Assembly: GCF_030687535.1 (NCBI RefSeq)
Contig: NZ_CP117437.1
Coordinates: forward strand, 4,051,501 to 4,115,500
DNA length: 64,000 bases
DNA from: Pseudomonas sp. FP2335
GTDB lineage: Bacteria; Pseudomonadota; Gammaproteobacteria; Pseudomonadales; Pseudomonadaceae
Reading direction: 5' to 3'
The notes under the pieces were generated by a model. It had not been told where the DNA came from. It was given only the letters and a program-made list of their open reading frames with translations, and did not search any database. Both the position numbers and the translations under genes were made by a program. Each line of letters starts with the position of its first letter. The stretch's first letter is position 1. Shown here one piece after another: positions 29,752 to 38,346 of this stretch.

Positions 29752-31134
29752 ATGAACGCGACTACCCACGCCCTCTCGATTAACCCGGCCAACGGCGAAA
29801 CGGTCGGCAGCTACTCGTATGAAAGCGAGTCGCAGCTGAACGCCGCCCTCGACCGTGCCACCGCGGCCTTCCGCACCTGGCGCCACCAGCCGCTCAGCCA
29901 GCGCGCCGAACGGCTGCTGGCCCTGGCCGCCGCCCTGCGCGAACAAGCCGAAGAGATGGCGCAGATGATCACCCTGGAAATGGGCAAGCCCATCGCCCAG
30001 GCCCGCGCCGAAATCGAAAAATGCGCCAAGCTCAGTGACTGGTACGCCGCCCAGGGCCCGGCCATGCTCGCCCCGGAGCCGACCCTGGTGGACAACGGCA
30101 GCGCCCATATCGAATACCGCCCACTGGGCCCGATCCTCGCGGTGATGCCGTGGAACTTCCCGGTCTGGCAAGTGCTGCGCGGCGCCGTGCCGACAATGCT
30201 CGCCGGCAACACCTACGTGCTCAAGCACGCGCCGAACGTGATGGGCAGCGCCTACCTGATGCAGCAGGCATTCAAAAAAGCCGGCTTTGCTGAAGGCCTG
30301 TTCGAAGTGATCAACGTGACGACCGACGGCGTATCCAAAGCCATCGCCGACCCGCGCATCGCCGCCGTCACCCTCACCGGCAGCGTGCGCGCCGGTATGG
30401 CCATCGGCTCCCAGGCCGGTGCCGCGCTGAAAAAGTGTGTGCTGGAACTGGGCGGCTCCGACCCGTTCATCGTGCTCAACGACGCCGACCTTGACGCCGC
30501 GGTGCAAGCCGCCGTGATTGGCCGCTTCCAGAACAGCGGGCAAGTCTGCGCAGCTGCCAAGCGTCTGATCATCGAAGCCGGCGTGGCCGAAGCCTTTACC
30601 GCAAAATTCCTCGCAGCCAGCCGTGCCCTGGTGATGGGCGACCCGACATCCGCCGCCACGTACATCGGCCCGATGGCCCGCTTCGACCTGCGCGACGAGC
30701 TGCACGGCCAGGTCCAGGCGACTCTTGAAGAAGGCGCGACCCTGCTACTGGGCGGCCATAAAGTCGCCGGTGCCGGCAACTACTATGAGCCGACCGTACT
30801 GGCAGGCGTCACCGACCAGATGACCTCGTTCAAACAGGAACTGTTCGGCCCGGTAGCCTCGATCATCACCGCCCGCGACGCCGACCACGCGGTAGCGCTG
30901 GCGAATGACAGCGAGTTCGGCCTGACCGCGAGCATCTTCACCACCGACGCGGCGAAGGCGCGGGATATAGCCAACCGCCTGGAAACCGGCGGGATTTTCG
31001 TCAACGCCTTCAGCGTGTCCGACCCTCGGGTGGCGTTTGGCGGGATCAAGAAAAGCGGCTTTGGCCGTGAACTGTCACACTTCGGCGTGCGGGAATTCTG
31101 CAACGCGCAGACCGTGTGGCTGGACCGCAAATAA
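29752..31134 (+). CDS. sad: NAD-dependent succinate-semialdehyde dehydrogenase
   Basis: Oxidises succinate semialdehyde to succinate, the last step of putrescine/GABA breakdown. 460 residues. ALDH motifs: MPWNFPVWQVLRGAVP (Asn of the oxyanion hole), LTGSVRAGMAIG (cofactor), the general base Glu in VLELGGSDPF and the nucleophile Cys in NSGQVCAAAKR. The short form and the MARFDLRDELH region match the Sad/YneI branch rather than GabD. Divergent from ptrR. A class II REPIN follows. Confidence 0.92.
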   Translation: MNATTHALSINPANGETVGSYSYESESQLNAALDRATAAFRTWRHQPLSQRAERLLALAAALREQAEEMAQMITLEMGKPIAQARAEIEKCAKLSDWYAAQGPAMLAPEPTLVDNGSAHIEYRPLGPILAVMPWNFPVWQVLRGAVPTMLAGNTYVLKHAPNVMGSAYLMQQAFKKAGFAEGLFEVINVTTDGVSKAIADPRIAAVTLTGSVRAGMAIGSQAGAALKKCVLELGGSDPFIVLNDADLDAAVQAAVIGRFQNSGQVCAAAKRLIIEAGVAEAFTAKFLAASRALVMGDPTSAATYIGPMARFDLRDELHGQVQATLEEGATLLLGGHKVAGAGNYYEPTVLAGVTDQMTSFKQELFGPVASIITARDADHAVALANDSEFGLTASIFTTDAAKARDIANRLETGGIFVNAFSVSDPRVAFGGIKKSGFGRELSHFGVREFCNAQTVWLDRK

Positions 31135-31154
31135 CCCCCGGCCGGGCTGACACC

Positions 31155-31262
31155 CTTGCCCCGCGCTGGGTGGCGAAGCCGCCCCAAATCCAGACAACCC
31201 GGTGTATCAGAAAGACCGAGGTGCCTGGGTTTGGGGCGGCTTCGCCACCCAGCGCGGGGCAA
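31155..31262. repeat. REPIN (class II), perfect 33-bp inverted repeat
   Basis: Left arm 31155-31187 starts TTGCCCCGCGCTGGGTGGCG; right arm 31230-31262 is its exact complement over all 33 bases. A 42-base unrelated centre lies between them. This is a different repeat family from the class I REPs. It separates the convergent sad and lipoprotein genes and could also act as a bidirectional transcription stop. Confidence 0.88.
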
Positions 31263-31285
31263 GCCCGCTCACTACAGACCGGTGG

Positions 31286-31729
31286 TCACTGGGTATTGAT
31301 GAAGTGAAATTGCGCCCGGGCCTGTTCAACCGCGTGGCGCACTTTGTCCTGCTGCGCCTCACTGCCCGCGTAGTAGATATTCATCCCCTGCAAACCGAGG
31401 CCTTCGCAGGCGTTCTCAACAACCGCCACGTCGATTGAACTGCGCGCCCCAATGATCAAGAACCCACTGTCGCCCAGGCGCTGGGCGTTGAGCAGTTCTT
31501 GCCTGAGTTGGCCGGCATTCGCGCCGCCGCCCAGGACAGTCGCCAGCATGTCGCCGATCACACCATGGCTGGCGATCTTGACGCTGTGCAAACGCACCTT
31601 GTTGGCGCCGGCAGGCAGCGACATGACATGGGCAGTGGCGGCCTCGTCGAAAATCTGCGATTCGCTTTTACCCTGGGTCGCACAACCGGCGAGCAGGGTG
31701 ATCAGGGCGAGGGCGACTAAACGTTTCAC
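31286..31729 (-). CDS. Small lipoprotein of unknown function
   Basis: 147 residues. The N-terminus KRLVALALITLLAGC has a lipobox (LLAGC) with Cys at about residue 16, so it should be lipidated and anchored in a membrane. The rest has no motif I know; it contains two further Cys-poor alpha/beta-looking stretches. The start is GTG at 31729, with AAGGA eight bases upstream; an ATG-initiated longer form would bury the signal peptide. Divergent from the cobalamin riboswitch. Confidence 0.75.
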   Translation of the reverse strand: MKRLVALALITLLAGCATQGKSESQIFDEAATAHVMSLPAGANKVRLHSVKIASHGVIGDMLATVLGGGANAGQLRQELLNAQRLGDSGFLIIGARSSIDVAVVENACEGLGLQGMNIYYAGSEAQQDKVRHAVEQARAQFHFINTQ

Positions 31730-31815
31730 TGTATTTTCCTTGTATGGGGCGGTTCCGTGGCCGCGCATCATAAGAGACACGCGCCCTCACGTCCAAGATC
31801 GACTACCATACCGCG

Positions 31816-31980
31816 CCGGTTCCCCAACGGGACTAATAGGGAATCCGAAGCGCGGCCACCCGCGCCAATCGGAACTGCCCCCGCAACTGTAGGTGCTGAG
31901 CCTGCTCCCCACTGCCACTGGACGCTGTCCGGGAAGGCCGGAGCGTGGCGATGACGCATCAGTCAGGAGACCTGCCGGCC
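31816..31980 (+). promoter_or_regulatory. Cobalamin (AdoCbl) riboswitch
   Basis: The conserved parts appear in order: GGGACTAATAGGGAATCCG, then GGAACTGCCCCCGCAACTGT, then CCACTG with GGGAAGGC, and the B12 box AGTCAGGAGACCTGCC (31961-31976). It lies 130 bases before the ABC transporter genes in the same direction. High cobalamin should therefore repress their expression. The expression platform must be in 31981-32110, where GGCCTGCCGGACCGGCAG can form a hairpin. Confidence 0.95.
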
Positions 31981-32110
31981 AAGCGTTATCACCAACCGGC
32001 GGGGTGTCCGGGAAGGGCATCCCTGGCCTGCCGGACCGGCAGCGTTCATGGCTGTATTTCCACTACCGTACCGCCCCAGCTCCCTGTACGGTCCCAACGG
32101 AGATTGCCCC

Positions 32111-33121
32111 ATGCTGCCACGCATTACCGCCCTGCTCACCGGCCTGAGTGTTTGTGCCCTGGCCCACGCCGCGCCGACTGACTACCCGCTGACCCTGGAA
32201 AACTGCGGCAGCACCCTCACCTTCCAGCAAGCGCCGGCGCGCAGCGTGACCATTGGCCAAGCCGCCACCGAGATGCTTTATGCGTTGGGCGTGGGCGACA
32301 AAGTGGTCGGCACCTCACTGTGGTTCAACAGTGTGCTGCCGCAGTTCAAGGCACAGAACGAGCGCATCGAACGCCTGGCCAACAATGAGCCGAGCTTCGA
32401 AGCCGTGATCGCCAAGCGCCCGCAGTTGGTGGCCGCCGAGCTGGAATGGGTGGTCGGCGCACAAGGCGTGGTCGGCACCCGTGAGCAATTCCACGAACTG
32501 CAGATCCCCACCTACCTGCTGCCCTCCGACTGCGAAGGCAAGGACAACCTGGTGGGCGCCGACGGCACGCGGCTGGAGCCGTTCCGCATCGAGACCATCT
32601 ACAAAAGCATCAGCCAACTGGCGGCGATCTTCGATGTGCAGGACCGCGGTCAACAGCTGAACGGCGAACTCAAGGCGCGCCTGGCCAAGTCCGTCGCCAC
32701 CGTGCAGAGCAAGGGCCTCAAGCAGGCCAGCGCACTGGTGTGGTTCTCCAGCGCCGAGCTGGCCAGCGACCCGTATGTCGCCGGGCACAAGGGCATTCCC
32801 GAATTCATGCTGCAAACCCTCGGCCTGCGCAACGTGGTGCAGTCCGATGAAGAATGGCCCGCCGTGGGCTGGGAAACCATCGCCAAGGCCAACCCGACCT
32901 TCCTCGTCATCGCCCGCATGGACCGCCGCCGCTACCCTGCCGACGACCATGAAAAGAAACTCGCCTTCCTGCGCAGCGACCCGGTCACCCGCAACATGGA
33001 TGCGGTAAAAAACAACCGCATCATCATCCTCGACGCCCTGGCGTTGCAGGCCAGCATCCGCATGTTCGACGGCCTTGAGCAACTGGCCACGGCCATCGAC
33101 GGCTACGACCTGCCGAAATGA
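32111..33121 (+). CDS. BtuF-like periplasmic binding protein of a cobalamin ABC transporter
   Basis: 336 residues with a Sec signal peptide (MLPRITALLTGLSVCALAHA). The mature part is of the BtuF/FepB class III binding fold: RSVTIGQAATEMLYALGVGDKV in the first lobe, a long linker helix, and the second lobe. ATG at 32111; a start at 32048 would disrupt the signal. The riboswitch upstream and the permease and ATPase downstream (4-base overlap with the permease) argue for corrinoid uptake. Sequence alone does not exclude a siderophore, as the families overlap. Confidence 0.87.
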   Translation: MLPRITALLTGLSVCALAHAAPTDYPLTLENCGSTLTFQQAPARSVTIGQAATEMLYALGVGDKVVGTSLWFNSVLPQFKAQNERIERLANNEPSFEAVIAKRPQLVAAELEWVVGAQGVVGTREQFHELQIPTYLLPSDCEGKDNLVGADGTRLEPFRIETIYKSISQLAAIFDVQDRGQQLNGELKARLAKSVATVQSKGLKQASALVWFSSAELASDPYVAGHKGIPEFMLQTLGLRNVVQSDEEWPAVGWETIAKANPTFLVIARMDRRRYPADDHEKKLAFLRSDPVTRNMDAVKNNRIIILDALALQASIRMFDGLEQLATAIDGYDLPK

Positions 33122-34122
33122 TTCGTGCCCTCCTCGCCCTGGCCCTACTCCTGGCCGCCGTGCTCGCCGGCGTGGCCATCGGCGAAACCGCCATCTCGCC
33201 GCAGGTCGTACTTCAGGTGCTGGCCAATAAACTGTGGGGCGCCGGCTACGTGCTCGACCCCATCGACGAAGGCGTAGTGTGGAACTACCGCCTGACCCGC
33301 GCGCTGGTCGCCGCCGCCTGCGGTGCCGGGCTGGCGACCTGCGGGGTGATCCTGCAATCGCTGCTGCGCAATCCGCTGGCCGATCCGTACCTGCTGGGCA
33401 TCAGCGCCGGCGCCTCGACAGGTGCGGTGCTGGTGGCGCTGATCGGGGTGGGCGGCGGCTTGATTTCATTGTCGGCTGGCGCGTTTGTCGGCGCGATGGC
33501 GGCGTTTGCGCTGGTGATTTTATTGGCGCGGGCCAGCGGCTCGTCCAGCGGCACCGGGCAGATCATCCTCGCTGGCATTGCCGGTTCGCAGCTGTTCAAC
33601 GCACTCACCGCATTCCTCATCACCAAATCCGCCAGCTCCGAACAGGCGCGCGGCATCATGTTCTGGCTGCTGGGCAACCTCAGCGGCGTGCGCTGGCCGT
33701 CGGTGTGGCTGGCGGTGCCGGTGGCGCTGGTGGGGTTGGCGGTGTGCCTGTGGCATCGCCGGGCGCTGGATGCGTTCACCTTTGGCACAGATTCGGCGGC
33801 GTCCCTGGGCATCCCGGTGCGCCGCGTGCAATTTGTGCTGGTGGGTTGCGCGGCGTTGGTGACGGCGGTGATGGTGTCGATTGTCGGCTCCATCGGCTTT
33901 GTCGGCTTGGTGATCCCCCATGCCGTGCGCCTGCTGCTCGGCACCGGGCATTCGCGCCTGCTGCCGGCCAGCGCGTTGGGGGGGGCGTTGTTCCTGATTG
34001 CCGCGGATGTGCTGTCGCGCACCTTGATCAAGGGCCAGGTGATCCCGGTGGGTGTGGTGACCGCGCTGGTAGGCGCGCCGGTGTTTGCGCTGATCCTGAT
34101 CGGCCGGAGGAATGCGCGATGA
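33118..34122 (+). CDS. BtuC-like FecCD-family permease
   Basis: The membrane channel of the same transporter. About ten TM segments in 334 residues. Family blocks: RLTRALVAAACGAGLATCGVI, NPLADPYLLGISAGASTGAV, and near the end GSIGFVGLVIPHAVRLLLGTGH and RTLIKGQVIPVGVVTALVGAP. Starts inside the stop region of the binding-protein gene (overlap ATGA) and overlaps the ATPase start by four bases, so the three are translationally coupled. Confidence 0.93.
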   Translation: MIRALLALALLLAAVLAGVAIGETAISPQVVLQVLANKLWGAGYVLDPIDEGVVWNYRLTRALVAAACGAGLATCGVILQSLLRNPLADPYLLGISAGASTGAVLVALIGVGGGLISLSAGAFVGAMAAFALVILLARASGSSSGTGQIILAGIAGSQLFNALTAFLITKSASSEQARGIMFWLLGNLSGVRWPSVWLAVPVALVGLAVCLWHRRALDAFTFGTDSAASLGIPVRRVQFVLVGCAALVTAVMVSIVGSIGFVGLVIPHAVRLLLGTGHSRLLPASALGGALFLIAADVLSRTLIKGQVIPVGVVTALVGAPVFALILIGRRNAR

Positions 34123-34883
34123 GCGTGCTCAGTTGCCGTGGCCTGGGCTTCAGGGTGCGCGAAGCCGAGTTGCTGCGCGACATTCACCTGGACGTGGAGC
34201 TGGGCGAGACCCTCGGTATCGTCGGGCCGAACGGTTCCGGCAAATCCACCCTGCTCAAGCTGCTCGCCGGGTTGCGTACCCCGGCGCGTGGCGACGTGCT
34301 GCTGGGCGGCCAGCGCCTCGGGCAGCTGTCGCGCCGCAGCATCGCGCAACAGTTGGCCGTGGTAGAGCAACAGGCCGACACCGATGACGCCATCCGCGTG
34401 TTCGACGCCGTGGCCCTGGGCCGCACGCCGTGGCTGTCGGCGCTGAGCCCGTGGTCGGATGCAGACGACGCCATCGTGCGCCAAGCCCTGCACGACGTGG
34501 ACGCCACCCACCTGGCCCAACGCGCCTGGCGCAGCCTTTCCGGCGGCGAGCGCCAACGCGTGCACATCGCCCGCGCCCTGGCGCAACGGCCGCAGATCCT
34601 GTTGCTGGATGAGCCGACCAATCACCTGGATATTCAGCATCAACTGGCGATCTTGAAAGGCGTGCAAGCGCTGCCGGTGACGACGCTGATTGCCCTGCAT
34701 GACCTGAACCAGGCGCTGACCTGTGATCGCCTGGCGGTGCTGGACCACGGGCGATTGGTGGCGCTGGGCAAGCCGCTGGAAGTGCTGACGCCGCAGCGTT
34801 TGCAAGACACATTCGGGGTGCAGGCGCACTACCTCACAGACCCGTTCGACGGCGCGCAGATACTGCGGCTGCGTTCCAACTAA
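34119..34883 (+). CDS. BtuD/FecE-like ABC transporter ATPase
   Basis: 254 residues. Walker A is GPNGSGKSTLLKL, the Q-loop VVEQQADTDD, the signature LSGGERQRVHIARAL, Walker B ILLLDEPTNHLD and the H-loop His in LIALHDLNQAL. Third gene of the riboswitch-controlled operon. No btuB outer-membrane receptor gene is found nearby, so the receptor must be encoded elsewhere. Confidence 0.93.
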   Translation: MSVLSCRGLGFRVREAELLRDIHLDVELGETLGIVGPNGSGKSTLLKLLAGLRTPARGDVLLGGQRLGQLSRRSIAQQLAVVEQQADTDDAIRVFDAVALGRTPWLSALSPWSDADDAIVRQALHDVDATHLAQRAWRSLSGGERQRVHIARALAQRPQILLLDEPTNHLDIQHQLAILKGVQALPVTTLIALHDLNQALTCDRLAVLDHGRLVALGKPLEVLTPQRLQDTFGVQAHYLTDPFDGAQILRLRSN

Positions 34884-34916
34884 ACACGGGGAGTCCAGTG
34901 GTGCTTCTTCAGGCCA

Positions 34917-35402
34917 CTACAGCAGCCGCTGCATGTGCGTGGTCTGCCACACCGGATCAGCTTCCACGTCCACCACCGCAAACCCCTGCCGCCGCCAAAA
35001 CTCAATCGCACCCGGCAGAAACGGATGGGTGTGCAGGTACATCACCTCCACCCCCTGCGCGTGCGCCAGCGCCTCCAGCGCACGGTACAACTCCCTCGCC
35101 AATCCAGAACGGCGGAACGCTGGCAGCACAAACAGGCGCACCACTTCCACCGTCCGGCGCCCCTGGTAATCCAACTGGGGAAAACGCCCGTCATAGGGCA
35201 AGTAGCCAATCGCGGCAACAATTTCGTCGCCAGCGCGGGCGATCAAAAACCGGCCGCTGCCTTGCACGTAAACCGCCTCGAACTGTGCAAGATCGTTCGG
35301 CATACCTGCATCGCTGAGCTTGGGAAACAGCTCGCCACGGGCGTGCAGCACAAAGGCCAGTACCTCGGGAATAGCCGGCGTATCAACCGGCTGGATCAGC
35401 AT
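34917..35402 (-). CDS. GNAT-family N-acetyltransferase
   Basis: 161 residues. The acetyl-CoA binding region is VVRLFVLPAFRRSGLARELYRALEALA (Q/R-x-x-G-x-G/A type loop RRSGLA) and motif B is YLHTHPFLPGAIEFWRRQGF. Substrate unknown. The ATG at 35402 is my choice; a GTG at 35408 overlaps the stop of the esterase gene in a GTGA arrangement, so either may be used. Third gene of a TspO-esterase-acetyltransferase operon. Confidence 0.85.
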   Translation of the reverse strand: MLIQPVDTPAIPEVLAFVLHARGELFPKLSDAGMPNDLAQFEAVYVQGSGRFLIARAGDEIVAAIGYLPYDGRFPQLDYQGRRTVEVVRLFVLPAFRRSGLARELYRALEALAHAQGVEVMYLHTHPFLPGAIEFWRRQGFAVVDVEADPVWQTTHMQRLL

Positions 35403-35404
35403 TG

Positions 35405-36343
35405 TCACGGTTCACCCACGGCGCTTACCGCCTGAATCCGTTGCAGAATCCACGCCCGGCTGTGCTCCAGCACCGCCGCTCCCACCCCCAGCGGAAAATG
35501 AATAAACCCATGCGCCGCTTCGGGCACCAGGTACGCCTCAGTCCCAGGCCAGCGCTCGGCGATCAACAGCGTGTCGTCTTTAAGCGGGTCCAACGTGCCC
35601 ACCCACATCAACGCCGGCGGTAACCCGTTGAAGTCGCCATACAGCGGTGACAATGGCGCCTGCCGACGTTCTTCATCGCTCAACCCCGGCGTCAGCAAGC
35701 GCAACGCCTCGACCATGCCCGGCCCGTCCAGCAACAAGGTGTGCGGCCCCGCCGCGCGTACGCTGGGCGTGCCGCTCAAATCGTAAACGCCGTAGTACAA
35801 CAGCGCGCCGCACACCCGTTGGAGCAGCTCTGGTGATTGCTTCAGCGCCAGCAACGTCGCTGCCGCCAGATGCCCGCCGGCCGATTCGCCGACAACGACC
35901 ACCGGCAACCCGGCAAACTCCTCGGCGCTGAGCAACCAACGCGCCGCCGCCAGGCAATCGTCCATCAAGCCTGCCACCGGCGTGTCCACCGCCAGCCGGT
36001 AGTCCACCGACACCACCGCGACGTCGCAGGCATTGACCATGCCCAGGTTGAGATCGTCGTCCATCTGCGCGTTGCCGATCACCCAGCCGCCGCCGTGAAT
36101 ATCCAGCACCACGCCCTTGGGTTTGCCGACTGGCCGCAGAATACGCACGGGGACGTTGCCGGCGAGCCGGGTTTGCGCCACGGGCGAGCGCTTGAACACC
36201 TGACCGGCGCGCAACAGCGCCTGGATCAAGCGCGGCGTCACACGGTTGCGGATCTTGAAGCGCGGCAGCCACGCGAGCTTTTTGTTGAAACGGCGCATTT
36301 CGGCCAGCTGGGGTTCGCTGGCAGGCCATGGTTTATAGGGCAT
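35405..36343 (-). CDS. Alpha/beta hydrolase of the hormone-sensitive-lipase (HSL) group
   Basis: 312 residues. HSL hallmark HGGGWVIG (oxyanion hole), nucleophile elbow GESAGGHLAA, acid in GTLDPLKDD and His in EAAHGFIHFPLG, so the triad is complete. Probably hydrolyses short acyl esters. The ATG at 36343 overlaps the TspO stop by one base (TGATG), and the acetyltransferase start overlaps or abuts its stop. Translational coupling is likely. Confidence 0.88.
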   Translation of the reverse strand: MPYKPWPASEPQLAEMRRFNKKLAWLPRFKIRNRVTPRLIQALLRAGQVFKRSPVAQTRLAGNVPVRILRPVGKPKGVVLDIHGGGWVIGNAQMDDDLNLGMVNACDVAVVSVDYRLAVDTPVAGLMDDCLAAARWLLSAEEFAGLPVVVVGESAGGHLAAATLLALKQSPELLQRVCGALLYYGVYDLSGTPSVRAAGPHTLLLDGPGMVEALRLLTPGLSDEERRQAPLSPLYGDFNGLPPALMWVGTLDPLKDDTLLIAERWPGTEAYLVPEAAHGFIHFPLGVGAAVLEHSRAWILQRIQAVSAVGEP

Positions 36344-36783
36344 CAGCGGTTACTGCGCAGGATCGAGAAGTTCAGCGCCGCCGCCACACACAGCCACGCC
36401 AGGTAGGGGAACAGGATCAACCCGGTGATCAGATCCAGACGCACCGCCAGCACCACCATCGTCGCCACGGTCAGCCACAACACCGCCAGGATCACCATCC
36501 CGGCCAGGATGCGATGCGCGCCGAAGAACACCGGCGTCCACAACGTATTCAACGCAATCTGCGCCGCCCACAACGCCAACACCACCTGGCTGTCCGGGAT
36601 CAGGCTGAGGCGATAACCGGCCCAGGCCAGCAGCAGATAAATCAGCGTCCACGCCACCGGGAACAGCCAGTTGGGCGGCGTGAAGCTGGGCTTGACGAGG
36701 GATTCGTACCACGCGCCGGGCTTGAACAGCAGGCCGGTACTGGCGGCGGCGACGCAGGCGAGCAGGAAGATGAAGAAAGTCAT
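36343..36783 (-). CDS. TspO/MBR family tryptophan-rich sensory protein
   Basis: 146 residues with five TM helices, the TspO length. The signature KPSFTPPNWLFPVAWTLIYLLLAWAGY is seen after TM1, and the later ALNTLWTPVFFG loop is typical. In other bacteria TspO binds tetrapyrroles such as haem intermediates and affects their efflux or breakdown. ATG at 36783; the longer in-frame start at 36825 adds a non-membrane tail. Confidence 0.9.
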   Translation of the reverse strand: MTFFIFLLACVAAASTGLLFKPGAWYESLVKPSFTPPNWLFPVAWTLIYLLLAWAGYRLSLIPDSQVVLALWAAQIALNTLWTPVFFGAHRILAGMVILAVLWLTVATMVVLAVRLDLITGLILFPYLAWLCVAAALNFSILRSNR

Positions 36784-36860
36784 GGTCGGTCCTTGGCTGG
36801 GCATTTCAACTTGGACGGGCAGCACAGGGGTAAAAGTTCACGCCCCCTTCAAACACCCGC

Positions 36861-36891
36861 TTGCGCCGCGCCGGGTGGCGCAGCCGCCCCA
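36861..36891. repeat. Single class II REP half
   Basis: GCGCCGCGCCGGGTGGCGCA followed by GCCGCCCCA. It matches one arm of the class II REPIN at 46698 and has no partner here. It lies just after the stop of the nucleotidyltransferase gene and before tspO. Confidence 0.6.
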
Positions 36892-36913
36892 CCCCAGACA
36901 CCGCGTTATCCCG

Positions 36914-37492
36914 TCAAACCGTGTCGGCAGGGTTTGGTTCCAGGATCTTGAGCCAGGGCCAGCGGGCCTGATAACTCAGCGCCTTCTGGGCAAACAACTG
37001 CGGCTCCGGGTGATGGGGATTGATCCGCAACACCCCCTGCTCGACATCTTCCAACCCATACGGCGCATACACCTCGCCCGTCGCCACGTCCAAGCCAATG
37101 CACGTGCCCGCCACCAGGTAACGATCAATCCCCTGTCTGGCGGTGTGCAATTGCGGGTAAGGCCGCCCAAACCGCTGGCCATACCAAAGATGCACCCGCG
37201 CCTGGTTCCTCACCTCGACATTCACACCCAGGTCGTCGAACAACCGCTGCGCCGCACGTATGACCTTGTCCTCAGCCTCGTAGGAAAGGTCCGTATCAAA
37301 GTAAAAAACGTCGTAGTCCTTCACCCCATGCCCAGCAGGCCGGTTCGCCTGATGGTTCCACACCGCCTGGAACAAGCAGCCGGCGGTGAGCAAACACTGA
37401 TCCAACCCCAGCGTCGGCAAACGCGCGGCGATCTCGGCATTGATGGGGTTGGCCATGGCCAATTCGAGCAAGCGGTCGACGGTCAATGTCAT
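36914..37492 (-). CDS. Nucleotidyltransferase family protein (NTP_transf_6/DUF925-like)
   Basis: 192 residues. The pattern GCLFQAVWNH followed by GVKDYDVFYFDTDLSYEAED resembles the metal-binding DxD of Pol-beta-type nucleotidyltransferases, in the form seen in the DUF925 group. Substrate unknown. ATG at 37492. It is a single gene after the septoil-knot-like gene; a class II REP half lies downstream. Confidence 0.75.
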   Translation of the reverse strand: MTLTVDRLLELAMANPINAEIAARLPTLGLDQCLLTAGCLFQAVWNHQANRPAGHGVKDYDVFYFDTDLSYEAEDKVIRAAQRLFDDLGVNVEVRNQARVHLWYGQRFGRPYPQLHTARQGIDRYLVAGTCIGLDVATGEVYAPYGLEDVEQGVLRINPHHPEPQLFAQKALSYQARWPWLKILEPNPADTV

Positions 37493-37529
37493 GTGTATTC
37501 CCTTCAAACCATGTGTCGCGCCACGCCCT

Positions 37530-37835
37530 TCAATTCACTCCAGGGTAGGACTCCACATATTGAATGGTGAAGTCCGGATACGAATCGACAATCTGGATCT
37601 TGTAATCGGGAAACGAACTCACCGTCTGCCATTTTCCAACGGAGTCAGGGTAAATACTCACCTGTTGCACTTTGAGGTCAGGGTATTGATTCACGACCTT
37701 GACCTTGTAGTCGGGGTAGCTGTCGACGAACTGGATCTTGCCGTAAATCCTCGAGACATCCACCGAAGACGCGGCCGAAACGCAGAGAGGGGAAATCAGC
37801 AGCAGTGACGCGACAACAGCTTTAAACATGAGCAT
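37530..37835 (-). CDS. Secreted 7(1) septoil-knot-like repeat protein
   Basis: 101 residues. A signal peptide (FKAVVASLLLISPLCVSA) is followed by a mature part that is almost entirely short repeats of about 11-12 residues with the core (I/V)x(F/V)V(D/N)(S/Q)YPD(Y/L)K; I count six, with the fourth preceded by an insert VGKWQ. This pattern is what I remember for the 7(1) septoil knot family, a secreted beta protein predicted to form a seven-crossing knot. No catalytic residues. ATG at 37835 has AGGA four bases upstream; 37829 is an alternative. Function unknown. Confidence 0.75.
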   Translation of the reverse strand: MLMFKAVVASLLLISPLCVSAASSVDVSRIYGKIQFVDSYPDYKVKVVNQYPDLKVQQVSIYPDSVGKWQTVSSFPDYKIQIVDSYPDFTIQYVESYPGVN

Positions 37836-37867
37836 TTCATCCTGAAATATGAAGCGTCCACGGGCTA

Positions 37868-38101
37868 TCAGCCCTTCAACTCACTGGCCCGGTGGCTCGC
37901 CGCGTCATCGTAAGCCACGTACAGCGACTCGGCGACCTGGCTTTTGATGGCTTTGGTCGACTCCAGCCCCAACACAAAACCTTCCGCCTTGCCGCCGGCA
38001 CGGTTGAGTTCTTCGTGGGTCGATGCACCGGTGATGGCGTCGAGGAGCTTGCTGGCGTGGGGGCCGACGCCTTTGGGCAGGCTGATCTGGTCGATGGACA
38101 T
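37868..38101 (-). CDS. Small hypothetical protein
   Basis: 77 residues, mostly alpha-helical by composition, no Cys, no TM segment, no signal. SD-like AAGGTAT precedes the ATG at 38101. The C-terminus ends in DDAASHRASELKG. I recognise no family. It precedes the septoil-knot-like gene by 32 bases on the same strand and may be co-transcribed with it. Confidence 0.6.
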   Translation of the reverse strand: MSIDQISLPKGVGPHASKLLDAITGASTHEELNRAGGKAEGFVLGLESTKAIKSQVAESLYVAYDDAASHRASELKG

Positions 38102-38346
38102 GGGCGATACCTTGAAAAAGAGAGGTCGGTAGCGCGTGGAACAGCTGCCGGGGGCGACATGGTAGACCTATCTGCCCAGCGCTTTGGGAAATATCTCCTC
38201 CGGCGCGAGTACAGCGTCAGCTCTTACCTACCGACCAGACTTTTCCTAAATGAAGCCAGGAAGCGTCCGACTGTACTTCAAAAAACCAGATCATCAGGGT
38301 AACTGCGCGATAAGTGCGCGTTTACTTTGTACGAGAGAACTCAGCC

